This document shows, piece after piece, positions 1 to 7,917 of a DNA stretch of 64,000 nucleotides. The stretch lies in contig CAILJB010000002.1 of the NCBI GenBank assembly GCA_903834465.1, positions 1-64,000 on the forward strand, given 5' to 3'. Source of the stretch: an uncultured Pseudomonadota bacterium. Its GTDB lineage: Bacteria > Pseudomonadota > Gammaproteobacteria > Methylococcales > Methylomonadaceae. The position numbers and the translations under genes are program-made. Position 1 is the first letter of the stretch, and each line of letters begins with the position of its first letter. Below the pieces are notes generated by a model that worked only from the letters and a program-made list of their open reading frames with translations, was not told the DNA's origin and searched no databases.

Positions 1-97
1 CGGATTCAACTTTGAGATATTTCGCGGCAATGCCTAAGCTCAAGCCTAAGGCTAATCCTAATAACGTTAAGATGATAATCGCAGAAAAAACGTACAT
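1..97 (-). CDS. rnfB: RnfB, N-terminal fragment (electron transport complex)
   Basis: Only the first 32 codons are in the window; the gene runs off the left edge. The product starts MYVFSAIIILTLLGLALGLS, a hydrophobic membrane anchor followed by AAKYLKVES, as in RnfB/RsxB, the iron-sulfur subunit of the Rnf ion-translocating ferredoxin:NAD oxidoreductase. The ATG at 97 follows an AAGAGG ribosome binding site and lies 28 bases after the rnfA stop, so the two are one operon. In nitrogen fixers beside nifLA this complex is thought to supply low-potential electrons to nitrogenase. The identification rests on the short N-terminus plus position after rnfA. Confidence 0.85.
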   Translation of the reverse strand, partial: MYVFSAIIILTLLGLALGLSLGIAAKYLKVES

Positions 98-125
98 GAC
101 CGCGCCTCTTAGGATTCGTAAGGGT

Positions 126-707
126 TCATTTGATGGGAAGTCCTGCAAAGCCCATAAAGGCAAGTGACAGAATGCCAGCAGTGATAAAAGCTATCGGTGT
201 TCCTGTAAAAAGTGCGGGTACTGCCATCAACGCCAAGCGTTCACGCAGACCCGCGAAGAGTACCATCACCAACGTAAAACCTAATGCTGCACCAAAACCA
301 AATAATAAACTTTGAATGAAATTGTATTGTTCTTGAATGTTTAATAACGCCACACCCAACACCGCGCAATTTGTGGTAATCAACGGCAAGAAAATCCCCA
401 ACACTTGATATAAAACGGGGCTGGTTTTGTGAATCACCATTTCAGTAAATTGCACCACCGCCGCAATTACCAAAATAAAACCCAGCACTCGCAAAAAACC
501 AATATCGAACGGAATCAATAGTCGATGTTCAAGCACCCAACTTGCCGCCGACGCTAAGGTCAAAACGAAAGTGGTCGCCATGCCCATGCCGAGCGCGGTG
601 TCGAGTTTGTTCGATACGCCCATAAAGGGACATAATCCAAGAAACTTAACTAAGACGACGTTATTGACTAATGCCGTTCCTAAAATGAGTAAGAGATATT
701 CGCTCAT
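126..707 (-). CDS. rnfA: RnfA, integral membrane subunit of Rnf complex
   Basis: A 193-residue hydrophobic protein with about six membrane segments, colinear with E. coli RsxA, which is also 193 residues. It contains the family stretches [20 protein letters not shown] and [15 protein letters not shown], each with a conserved cysteine. A GTG at 716 would add three residues, but the ATG at 707 gives the family N-terminus MSEYLLL and sits after GGGTGAAAG. RnfA with RnfE forms the membrane core that couples ferredoxin oxidation to ion movement. It is the first gene of a leftward rnf operon that diverges from nifLA and has its own sigma-54 promoter (739-755), which marks it as a nif-type Rnf rather than the housekeeping Rsx set. 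Confidence 0.95.
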   Translation of the reverse strand: MSEYLLLILGTALVNNVVLVKFLGLCPFMGVSNKLDTALGMGMATTFVLTLASAASWVLEHRLLIPFDIGFLRVLGFILVIAAVVQFTEMVIHKTSPVLYQVLGIFLPLITTNCAVLGVALLNIQEQYNFIQSLLFGFGAALGFTLVMVLFAGLRERLALMAVPALFTGTPIAFITAGILSLAFMGFAGLPIK

Positions 708-738
708 GACTTTCACCCGCTGTTGTTTAGTTCTACTT

Positions 739-755
739 TTGCACCAACTGTGCCA
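739..755 (-). promoter_or_regulatory. Sigma-54 promoter of rnfA
   Basis: Read on the minus strand the sequence is TGGCACAGTTGGTGCAA. The GG and GC elements are separated by exactly 10 bases and TGGCAC matches the -24 consensus. Transcription would start near 729, leaving a leader of about 22 bases before the rnfA ATG. Sigma-54 promoters need an enhancer-binding protein, and two NifA-type sites lie 78-127 bases upstream. Confidence 0.85.
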
Positions 756-832
756 AGGAAAATCAATGCGGTGAAAGCGGCTGATTTAGTGCGTTGCGAA
801 CAAAAAATGATTCACAACGGTGCAGTTTTTTC

Positions 833-866
833 TGTGTGAGACAAGACAATTGTAGGAAACACGACA
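833..866. promoter_or_regulatory. Two tandem NifA-type upstream activator sites
   Basis: Two TGT-N10-ACA elements lie side by side: 833-848 (TGT, then GTGAGACAAG, then ACA) and 851-866 (TGT, AGGAAACACG, ACA). They are 18 bases apart start to start and sit between divergent sigma-54 promoters for rnfA and nifL, so one enhancer could serve both. Neither has the T at the fifth spacer position of the fullest NifA consensus. Function is inferred from motif and position. Confidence 0.7.
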
Positions 867-921
867 AAAACTTTTTCACTTTACAACGTGAAATGCGGCG
901 TAGCGCGAGGAATCAGGAATA

Positions 922-937
922 TGGCGTTTTACTTGCA
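922..937 (+). promoter_or_regulatory. Sigma-54 promoter of nifLA
   Basis: The sequence TGGCGTTTTACTTGCA has GG at 923-924 and GC at 935-936 with the required 10-base spacing, and TTGCA matches the -12 consensus. The predicted start is near 948, about 30 bases before the nifL ATG. This suggests nifLA is under NifA or NtrC control. I found no clear NtrC palindrome in the region. Confidence 0.8.
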
Positions 938-977
938 TTGCTTAATATAAATCTAGCCGCAACACGAGTATCAAATC

Positions 978-2570
978 ATGTCTAAAATTAGTCCTGCATA
1001 CTTAGAAAACGAACTTGCCGCCGAAGTTATCGAAATTATTTCGCCCGAATTGGGACAACAAAAAATTTCAATCTCATTGCCACTGTGTTTATTTGTGAAA
1101 GCCGTTGAACAAACGCCGATTGCGATTTCGATTACCGATAAAAAAGCGAACATTTTGTACATTAACGCAGCATTTACAGACGTGACGGGCTACACCGAAG
1201 CTGAAATTTTCGGCAAAAACGAAGCGAAATTATCGGATAAATGCACGCCTGCCGAGATTTATCAAAATTTGTGGCAAACCATTTCAGGCAAACAAATCTG
1301 GCGTGGACATTTGGTGAATCGCACCAAACAGGGTGAGCGTTATCTTGCCGAAGTCACGATTGCGCCGATGCTCGATAAACAAGGCGAAATCAGTCACTAC
1401 ATTGGGATGCACCGCGATGTCACTAACACGCATCAAGCCGAACAACAACTGAGTAATCAGAAAAAATTGATTGAATCGGTGATTAACGCTTCGCCTGTAG
1501 CGATGGTAGTTTTGGATAGCACTTATCGCATTATTCTCGACAATCAAATGTATCAAACGTTGATTTCTGAACTTCGCCACGATGAACCTGCGTTGTTTTT
1601 TATCAATGCGTTGCAACAAGAATTCGGCGATTTGTGGGCAGATTCAAAATTGCGAACACACGGTTTTAGCAATCACGAAATTCGCGTCGAAGGTGTGGGA
1701 CAACGCGGCACACGTTGGTTTTCCTGTTCAGGAAATTGGTTTAGCGAAGAAAACACGGAAGCAGACAATTTCTTTTTCAGGCAATCGAAAGATTATTTAT
1801 TGTTGAGTATTTGTGACGTGACCTTGCAACGTCAACAACAAGAAAAACTGCAATTGCAAACCTTGCAAAATATGATGGCAGAAGAAGAACACATCCGCAG
1901 TATTCGAGAAACGTTGCTCGGAGCGATGCACCAAATTCGTTTGCCGCTCAATCAAGTCAATGCCGCCGTGCAAATCATGACGCAACGCAATGATGACCAA
2001 AATTTGCATTTAAAAATGTTACTCACGCAAGTGCAACACATGGGCGAAGAAGCCTTGAATACTTTGCAACGTTGCGTGCCTGAAATTCCCGAATCAGCGG
2101 TGATGCCTGTGAATTTGAACCAACTTTTGCATCAAGTGATTCGCCTTTTCAGTAATAAATTTTTAGCGAACGGCATTATTGTGGATTGGTTGCCAAATTC
2201 GACCTTGCCATCAATTTTAGGTTCGGATAACAAATTGCGAATGCTCTTTAAACAATTGATTGATAACGCAGTTGATGCCATGAATCGCGCCAGTAGTCGA
2301 GAACGTGTGATTAAAATCGGTACATCGGTAGAAAACGATTGGGTTTGCGTGACGATTGCGGATACAGGTTCAGGGATTCCCGCGAATCAACGCAGTAAAG
2401 TATTCGAGCCGTTTTTTACCACGCAAACCGCTGGCGGTTTTCAAGCAGGAATGGGACTGGTGATGGCGCGAGAAATCGTCAATCAACACGATGGTATGAT
2501 TGAAATTGACCCCGATTACACGAATGGCTGTTGTTTTAATTTACGTTTTCCGATTTGCCCGAAAAAATGA
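978..2570 (+). CDS. nifL: NifL, redox- and nitrogen-responsive anti-activator of NifA
   Basis: A 530-residue PAS-PAS-GHKL protein. PAS1 (about 40-150) resembles the FAD-binding PAS of NifL; PAS2 is about 160-285. An H-box-like segment has His318 in GAMHQIRLPLNQ, and the ATPase fold shows Asn430 in LIDNAVDAMNR, DTGSGIP (462-468) and GFQAGMGLVMA. In known NifL proteins this nucleotide-binding unit does not act as a classical kinase; NifL binds and inhibits NifA when oxygen or fixed nitrogen is present. The next gene is nifA, starting 11 bases after this stop, and the order nifL-nifA is diagnostic. It is read from its own sigma-54 promoter. Confidence 0.95.
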   Translation: MSKISPAYLENELAAEVIEIISPELGQQKISISLPLCLFVKAVEQTPIAISITDKKANILYINAAFTDVTGYTEAEIFGKNEAKLSDKCTPAEIYQNLWQTISGKQIWRGHLVNRTKQGERYLAEVTIAPMLDKQGEISHYIGMHRDVTNTHQAEQQLSNQKKLIESVINASPVAMVVLDSTYRIILDNQMYQTLISELRHDEPALFFINALQQEFGDLWADSKLRTHGFSNHEIRVEGVGQRGTRWFSCSGNWFSEENTEADNFFFRQSKDYLLLSICDVTLQRQQQEKLQLQTLQNMMAEEEHIRSIRETLLGAMHQIRLPLNQVNAAVQIMTQRNDDQNLHLKMLLTQVQHMGEEALNTLQRCVPEIPESAVMPVNLNQLLHQVIRLFSNKFLANGIIVDWLPNSTLPSILGSDNKLRMLFKQLIDNAVDAMNRASSRERVIKIGTSVENDWVCVTIADTGSGIPANQRSKVFEPFFTTQTAGGFQAGMGLVMAREIVNQHDGMIEIDPDYTNGCCFNLRFPICPKK

Positions 2571-2581
2571 GAGGTGACAAC

Positions 2582-4105
2582 ATGAATGACCGTTATCTGC
2601 TGGTCGAATCAGAATTAGATACGCTGTATTTAGTCAGCCAATTATTAAACAGCACGCATAATTTGCGCGAAAAATTGCGCGGCATTTTAGAAATTTTACA
2701 CAAACGTTCAAATTTGCATTTCGGCATGATTACCTTGCGTGATGACGATGGCATGAGCATTTGCGAAGTCTACGGCGAAGGCATCGACCGCAATGTGCGT
2801 TATCAAATCGGTGAAGGGTTAGTCGGTGCAATTCTCGATGCAGGCAGTACGATTGTGGTCGATAGAATTGCCGATGAACCGCGTTTTTTAAGTCGGCTTG
2901 GTGTTTATAATCCAGATTTGCCGTTTATTGGTTCGCCCCTTTTAGCCGAACAAGGTGAAATCGTGGGTGTGCTTGCCGCGCAACCGAGTACCGCTGATTT
3001 TTTAGGTGAACGCGCTCGTTTTATGGAAATGGTGGCGAATCTCATCGCGCACAGCGTCAACATGTTGCAAATCATGGAACGCAAGCAACATGAACTCACC
3101 AATGAACGTGATTATTTAAAACAAACGCTGGTTAAAAATTACAAATTTGAAAACATCATCGGGCATTCTGAACCGATGCTTAAAGTATTCGACATTATTC
3201 GCCAAGTGGCAAAATGGGATACAACCGTTTTAATTCGCGGTGAATCGGGAACAGGTAAAGAAGTCGTCGCCAGCGCGATTCATTTCAATTCGGCATGTGC
3301 AAATGGCGCGTTTTTAAAACTCAATTGCGCCGCATTGCCTGATACATTGCTCGAATCGGAATTATTTGGACACGAAAAAGGCGCGTTCAGTGGCGCGATT
3401 GGTCAACGCAAAGGACGTTTTGAACTCGCTGATAATGGCACATTATTTTTAGATGAAATCGGTGAAATTTCGGCATCATTTCAAGCAAAATTATTGCGAG
3501 TGTTGCAAGAAGGCGAATTTGAACGGGTTGGCGGCGACAGAACGTTGAAAGTGAATATCCGTATCATTGCGGCGACAAATCGTAATTTAGAACAAGATGT
3601 GGCAGATGGCATATTTCGGGAAGATTTGTATTACCGTTTGAACGTGATGCCCATTTATATTCCGCCGTTGCGCGATAGAATTGAGGATATTCCTGAATTA
3701 GCGACAGCGTTACTGAGTCGAATTTCGAAACGTCAAGGCGGGCGTTTTTTAGAAATCAAAGAAAGTGCGTTGCGGATTTTGATGAAACATCATTGGCCCG
3801 GCAATGTGCGCGAATTGGAAAATCGTTTAGAACGTGCGGCAATTATGAGTGTGGACGGGCTAATTGACCGTGATGTAATTGTCAGTACGGGTTTAGAAAC
3901 CGAAATTAGCGTGAATCATCGTCCGATAACGACGACAAAACACGCGGATTTGCATGATGAAAATTTGGATGAACGCGAGCGCGTCATTGCGGCGTTAGAA
4001 CAAAGTGGTTGGGTGCAAGCGAAAGCGGCGCGATTACTTGATATGACTCCGCGCCAAATTGCTTATCGCATTCAAACGTTGAATATCAGTGTGAAGCAGA
4101 TTTAA
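2582..4105 (+). CDS. nifA: NifA, sigma-54-dependent activator of nif genes
   Basis: A 507-residue enhancer-binding protein: GAF domain (about 20-165), AAA+ domain with Walker A GESGTGKE (220-227) and FLDEIGE, and a Fis-type helix-turn-helix at the C-terminus (QAKAARLLDMTPRQIAYRI). The ATG at 2582 follows GAGAGGTGA and is preferred over an in-frame ATG at 2555 inside nifL. The sigma-54 contact loop reads GAFSGA (267-272) where most family members have GAFTGA. The linker between the AAA+ and DNA-binding domains has no cysteines, as expected for NifA proteins controlled by NifL rather than by direct oxygen sensing. It should activate rnfA and possibly nifLA through the sites at 833-866. Confidence 0.96.
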   Translation: MNDRYLLVESELDTLYLVSQLLNSTHNLREKLRGILEILHKRSNLHFGMITLRDDDGMSICEVYGEGIDRNVRYQIGEGLVGAILDAGSTIVVDRIADEPRFLSRLGVYNPDLPFIGSPLLAEQGEIVGVLAAQPSTADFLGERARFMEMVANLIAHSVNMLQIMERKQHELTNERDYLKQTLVKNYKFENIIGHSEPMLKVFDIIRQVAKWDTTVLIRGESGTGKEVVASAIHFNSACANGAFLKLNCAALPDTLLESELFGHEKGAFSGAIGQRKGRFELADNGTLFLDEIGEISASFQAKLLRVLQEGEFERVGGDRTLKVNIRIIAATNRNLEQDVADGIFREDLYYRLNVMPIYIPPLRDRIEDIPELATALLSRISKRQGGRFLEIKESALRILMKHHWPGNVRELENRLERAAIMSVDGLIDRDVIVSTGLETEISVNHRPITTTKHADLHDENLDERERVIAALEQSGWVQAKAARLLDMTPRQIAYRIQTLNISVKQI

Positions 4106-4124
4106 GAATTTATTGGATTCGGAA

Positions 4125-4130
4125 TATAAT
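4125..4130 (+). promoter_or_regulatory. Possible -10 box before the 103-residue gene
   Basis: A perfect TATAAT lies 20 bases after the nifA stop and 45 bases before the next ATG. No good -35 hexamer is spaced correctly (the best is TTAAGA near 4102), so the promoter is tentative. It would let the small gene be expressed apart from nifLA. Confidence 0.4.
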
Positions 4131-4175
4131 ATGTACGCTTAAAATTTAAAAATCATTGATTTTAGAGGAGGTGTT

Positions 4176-4487
4176 ATGACATTAAGAAACCAGTTGACCG
4201 ATAGATTACTCCAGCTGTGTGTTGAAATTGTTAACGCAAATATCAATTACAATCCAACGAATTTCCGTGTAATGGTTGCGAATGATGACGGTTATAACAC
4301 GGTTGTAAATTTGCTAAGAACTGGCTCACATACAACACATTATGGTTTTCGCAAACTTTTGGAAGGACAGCGACTTGATTTATCCATGGAAGCTGAAATT
4401 CTTAAAGAACCATGGCGTACTTTATTTACTCCAGAACAGTTGAGTATCGCTACAATACGATTACAATTGCATGGCTATAATGTTTAA
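4176..4487 (+). CDS. Small conserved-looking protein of unknown function after nifA
   Basis: A 103-residue soluble protein with a strong ribosome binding site (AGAGGAGG, 6 bases before ATG). I cannot assign a function. The C-terminal half, GFRKLLEGQRLDLSMEAEIL followed by LFTPEQLSIATIRLQLHGY, follows a pattern I recall from widespread small proteins of unknown role (a GF..L...RLDLS.EA block, then LF..EEL..A..RL...GY). It has no signal peptide or membrane segment. It lies 70 bases after nifA and is closed by the terminator at 4519-4556, so it may be read with nifLA or from its own -10 box at 4125. A link to nitrogen fixation is only positional. Confidence 0.8.
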   Translation: MTLRNQLTDRLLQLCVEIVNANINYNPTNFRVMVANDDGYNTVVNLLRTGSHTTHYGFRKLLEGQRLDLSMEAEILKEPWRTLFTPEQLSIATIRLQLHGYNV

Positions 4488-4518
4488 ACTGAATAAGATA
4501 TAAAAAAACTAAAATATA

Positions 4519-4556
4519 AGCCCCAATTTGCATTCACACAAATCGGGGCTTTTTTA
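4519..4556. terminator. Rho-independent terminator (bidirectional)
   Basis: A 12-bp stem, AGCCCCAATTTG (4519-4530) pairing with CAAATCGGGGCT (4539-4550) with one G-T wobble, is followed by TTTTTT on the plus strand and by a T-rich stretch on the minus strand. It ends the nifLA side on the plus strand and the GGDEF/EAL gene on the minus strand. Confidence 0.93.
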
Positions 4557-4558
4557 TG

Positions 4559-6703
4559 TTACACAGTGAAATCAAATGTTTCGTAATGTGTATTCACTTC
4601 ATGTTGTAATAATTGTGTTAATGCGTCGTAACTGACAGGTTCGCTAAAATAAAAACCTTGCACCATTTCACAACCACATTCATATAAATAATTTAATTGC
4701 GCTTGTGTTTCTACACCTTCGGCGACCACGTTCAAGTGTAAAATTTTCGCCATATTAACGATAGCACCCACAATGGTATTAGCATTACCACTGAGTGTTA
4801 GATCGTTAATAAATGACCGATCAATTTTTAGTTTTTCAAGCAATGGCAATTTTGTTAAATAACTCAGTGATGAATAGCCCGTACCAAAATCATCAAGTGA
4901 AAAATGAATGCCTAAATCTTTGCACTGCGTCATAAATTTCAGCATGGTGGCATGATTTTCCATCATGACATTTTCAGTGAGTTCTAATTCTAAATGATTA
5001 CCGCCAATGCCTGTTTGTTGCAGAATTTCGCTGATTTTATTGAATAAATTACCCGATTGAAGTTGTCGCAATGATAAATTTACCGCCACATTCAACGTGT
5101 TAAAACCTTGCACTTGCCAGGTTTTCATATCTTCACACGCGCGTTGCAACACCCATTCACCTATTGGTGCAATCAAACCGCAATCTTCGGCAATTGAAAT
5201 AAACTCCCCAGGTAAAATCATGCCGCGTTGCGGATGATTCCAACGAATTAACGCTTCAACAACAATAATTTTTTGGTGAATTAAATCAATTTGCGGTTGG
5301 TAATAGAGGACAAATTGCCCTTCTTCTATGGCTTGTCGTAATTCGCGCTCCATTGTTAAACGGTATTCGAAACGTGAATTCATTTTGAAGTCAAAAAAAC
5401 AATACCGCCCACGTCCCGCATTTTTGGCGTGATACATAGCAATATCGGCGTGGCGAGTGAGCATATTACTGTCCCGTCCATTTTTAGGATAGACACTGAT
5501 GCCAATACTCGTTTGAATGGACAGCACTTGACCATCCACGTTAAAAGGTTCTTTGATGGCATTGACAATTTTTTGCGCAACAACACCCGCACCATCAGAA
5601 TTAGTGTTACTTAAAATCACCACAAATTCATCGCCGCCTAAACGTCCCGCCGTATCCACTTCACGCAGACTGCCTTCTAAACGGGCGGCAACTTGACGTA
5701 ATAATGAATCACCGTAATGATGACCGAGTGAATCATTAACGATTTTGAAATCATCTAAATCTAAAAATAACAGGGCAAAATTTCTGTTTTCTCGATACGA
5801 AAAATGAATCGCTTGCTCGATGCGTTCATTGATTAACGCTCGATTAGGCAATTGCGTGAGGGAATCATAATGCGCGAGACGATGGATTTTCTCTTGTGAT
5901 TTAACGTGTTCGCTTATATCAATTAGGATAACGTTAATAGTTGAAATTTCATCCACATTATCAAATTCTGCAAACGCATTCACCATCACCCAAACAATAT
6001 CATCAAGGTCATTGCGTTCGATACCAAGTACACGATTTTTAACGGATTTATGCGTGTTAATAACTTGATTTACGGGAAAATCATCAAACGCGGTAAGAGT
6101 ACCATCTTCATTGACAAAACTATGTCCATAATCTGACGCAAATGCGCCGACTAAATCGTCTTCATTTAAACCAAAAAGGCGTTGAGCTTGTTCGTTGCAG
6201 GCAATAATGCGAGTATCCAGTGAATGTACAATCATTCCGGCATTGACTTGTTCGAGTAAAAACCGATGTTTCTTTTCACTTTGTTTAAGTGCGTCTTCGG
6301 TTTGAACTAACTCCGACATATCTGTCCAACCGCCGATAATTTCCAATGAACCACCCGTTGCTTTATCGGTAATCAATTTCGCACGGTCGCGTATCCATTT
6401 CCAGTCGCCATTTTTAGTTTTGAAACGGTATTTGTGAATAATAGGTTCACCCAATAAAACGCGATGCAAATTGGTGAGAACATGGTCTTTGTCATCGGGA
6501 TGAATGTTCTCTAACCATAAATTCGGCGTATCAATAAATTCTTCGGCTTCATGCCCTAACAGTTTTTCAACACTATTTGAAATGAAAGTAATTGGAAAAT
6601 TTTCGAACGGTTTGCGAGTGTAAATAGTCAATGGCGCGTCAGAAAGCAAATGTTCCAGATGTGTAACTTTGGTTTCTAATTGGCTAATATTATGTGGTGA
6701 CAT
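4559..6703 (-). CDS. PAS-PAS-GGDEF-EAL cyclic-di-GMP turnover protein
   Basis: A 714-residue cytoplasmic protein without membrane segments. Two PAS domains (about 20-135 and 140-270) are followed by a GGDEF domain (about 280-435) with an intact RLGGDEF motif and an EAL domain (about 450-705) with intact VEALIRW, DDFGTGYSSL and AEGVET motifs. Both catalytic sites look active, so it may make or degrade c-di-GMP depending on the PAS input. The ATG at 6703 follows AGGGTAAG. It lies downstream of cheB on the same strand with a 142-base gap, so it may be part of the chemosensory regulon or have its own promoter. The signal sensed cannot be read from sequence. Confidence 0.93.
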   Translation of the reverse strand: MSPHNISQLETKVTHLEHLLSDAPLTIYTRKPFENFPITFISNSVEKLLGHEAEEFIDTPNLWLENIHPDDKDHVLTNLHRVLLGEPIIHKYRFKTKNGDWKWIRDRAKLITDKATGGSLEIIGGWTDMSELVQTEDALKQSEKKHRFLLEQVNAGMIVHSLDTRIIACNEQAQRLFGLNEDDLVGAFASDYGHSFVNEDGTLTAFDDFPVNQVINTHKSVKNRVLGIERNDLDDIVWVMVNAFAEFDNVDEISTINVILIDISEHVKSQEKIHRLAHYDSLTQLPNRALINERIEQAIHFSYRENRNFALLFLDLDDFKIVNDSLGHHYGDSLLRQVAARLEGSLREVDTAGRLGGDEFVVILSNTNSDGAGVVAQKIVNAIKEPFNVDGQVLSIQTSIGISVYPKNGRDSNMLTRHADIAMYHAKNAGRGRYCFFDFKMNSRFEYRLTMERELRQAIEEGQFVLYYQPQIDLIHQKIIVVEALIRWNHPQRGMILPGEFISIAEDCGLIAPIGEWVLQRACEDMKTWQVQGFNTLNVAVNLSLRQLQSGNLFNKISEILQQTGIGGNHLELELTENVMMENHATMLKFMTQCKDLGIHFSLDDFGTGYSSLSYLTKLPLLEKLKIDRSFINDLTLSGNANTIVGAIVNMAKILHLNVVAEGVETQAQLNYLYECGCEMVQGFYFSEPVSYDALTQLLQHEVNTHYETFDFTV

Positions 6704-6777
6704 GACTTACCCTGATTTTCTATAAATTTCTCTGGCTCCCATAGTAAAGAAGGTTTCTGTCAGAATAAAACGGTATT

Positions 6778-6806
6778 ATTCGATAGGGTTATGCGTAAAT
6801 TCGATA
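6778..6806. repeat. Two ATTCGATA boxes 21 bp apart
   Basis: ATTCGATA occurs at 6778-6785 and again at 6799-6806, a spacing of 21 bp or two helical turns, in the 142-base gap between cheB and the GGDEF/EAL gene. This could be a regulator site upstream of the latter. Nothing else is clear in the gap, and no terminator is visible after cheB. Confidence 0.35.
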
Positions 6807-6845
6807 ACGGAAAATGTGAATAAAACATCATTCAAATGCAAAATA

Positions 6846-7907
6846 TTAAGCTACGTTATTTGAAAATGCGCTAATAAGTAGAGACGGTATTTTTTCTAGC
6901 GGGGCAATTTTGTCTGCGGCATCTAAACTAATTGCCATTTGTGGCATTCCAAACACGATTGAAGTGGCTTCGTCTTGTGCTATGGTTTTTCCACCTGCTA
7001 ATTGTATGGCTTTTAAACCGGCTGCGCCGTCTCTTCCCATGCCAGTTAAAATTGCGGCGGCGACGTTACGTCCCGCCGCTTTTGCTGCCGAAAAAAATAA
7101 TACGTCAACGGCTGGACGGCTGTAATTCACTTCATCGCCAGCTTGCAGCGAAATGCGATATTGTCCGCCTGAACGAACAACCGTCGTATGCAACATTCCC
7201 CCTGGTGCAAGTAAAACCAAACCTTGCATGACTCGATCACCATCTTCGGCTTCTTTGACGCGCATTTTAGAAGAACTATTTAAACGTTCTGCAAATGTGG
7301 CGGTAAATCCTGCTGGCATGTGTTGAACAATGACAATGCCTACGTTATCTGAAGGAAATGCGGGAATGATACGGCTTAATGCTTCAACCCCCCCCGTTGA
7401 TGACCCCATCACAATTAAGCGATCGGTAGTTTCGTGCAAGGCAGTCGGTGCATCAACAACGACGGAGGTGTTATGTCTTAATTTAGCGACATTCACGCCC
7501 GCCGCTGCTTTAATACGTTGGTTAATATCATCAACCAATAACGGCAAACCATCGACTAACCCAACCGTCGGTTTAGCAATAATATCAACCGCTCCTGCTT
7601 CAAGTGCATCTAAGGTAATTTGTTTGCCTTGTTGTGTTAATGAACTGATAATAATCGTTGGTGTTGGCATCACTGCCATAAATTTTTTTAAAAATGTGAC
7701 ACCATCCATACGCGGCATTTCGACATCAAGGGTAATCACATCAGGGTGTAATTCAACCATTAAATCTCTTGCCATATAAGGATTTGAGGCTTGCCCAACT
7801 ACCTCAATATCAGGGTCTTTCGCCATACCATTTGCCAATATTTTCCGCACCAATGCCGAATCATCGACAATCAATACGCGCACCGTTTTCTTTGTCATTG
7901 CATTCAT
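6846..7907 (-). CDS. cheB: CheB, chemoreceptor glutamate methylesterase
   Basis: A 353-residue protein with an N-terminal receiver (phosphoacceptor Asp61 in TLDVEMP) and a C-terminal methylesterase domain with the catalytic triad Ser170 (SSTGG), His196 (VQHMPAG) and Asp293 (GMGRDGA). It removes methyl groups from, or deamidates, the receptor encoded in the same operon. It is the last gene of the chemosensory operon, 10 bases after cheR. The codons for the active-site Ser-Thr-Gly-Gly contain a run of eight G (7388-7395 on the plus strand as C), unusual for this AT-rich DNA. Confidence 0.96.
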   Translation of the reverse strand: MNAMTKKTVRVLIVDDSALVRKILANGMAKDPDIEVVGQASNPYMARDLMVELHPDVITLDVEMPRMDGVTFLKKFMAVMPTPTIIISSLTQQGKQITLDALEAGAVDIIAKPTVGLVDGLPLLVDDINQRIKAAAGVNVAKLRHNTSVVVDAPTALHETTDRLIVMGSSTGGVEALSRIIPAFPSDNVGIVIVQHMPAGFTATFAERLNSSSKMRVKEAEDGDRVMQGLVLLAPGGMLHTTVVRSGGQYRISLQAGDEVNYSRPAVDVLFFSAAKAAGRNVAAAILTGMGRDGAAGLKAIQLAGGKTIAQDEATSIVFGMPQMAISLDAADKIAPLEKIPSLLISAFSNNVA

Positions 7908-7917
7908 AAACTTGTAG

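Noticed and set aside
708-716. GTG start for rnfA at 716
   Set aside because: The ATG at 707 matches the family N-terminus and length (193 residues) and has better ribosome binding site spacing.
739-755. GCAC-N5-GTGC as an NtrC site before rnfA
   Set aside because: NtrC sites need GCAC-N7-GTGC; this is the sigma-54 promoter itself, which happens to be partly symmetric.
7330-7779. 149-codon open frame on the plus strand
   Set aside because: It lies wholly antisense to cheB, whose domains and catalytic residues are clear, and its product has no recognisable features.
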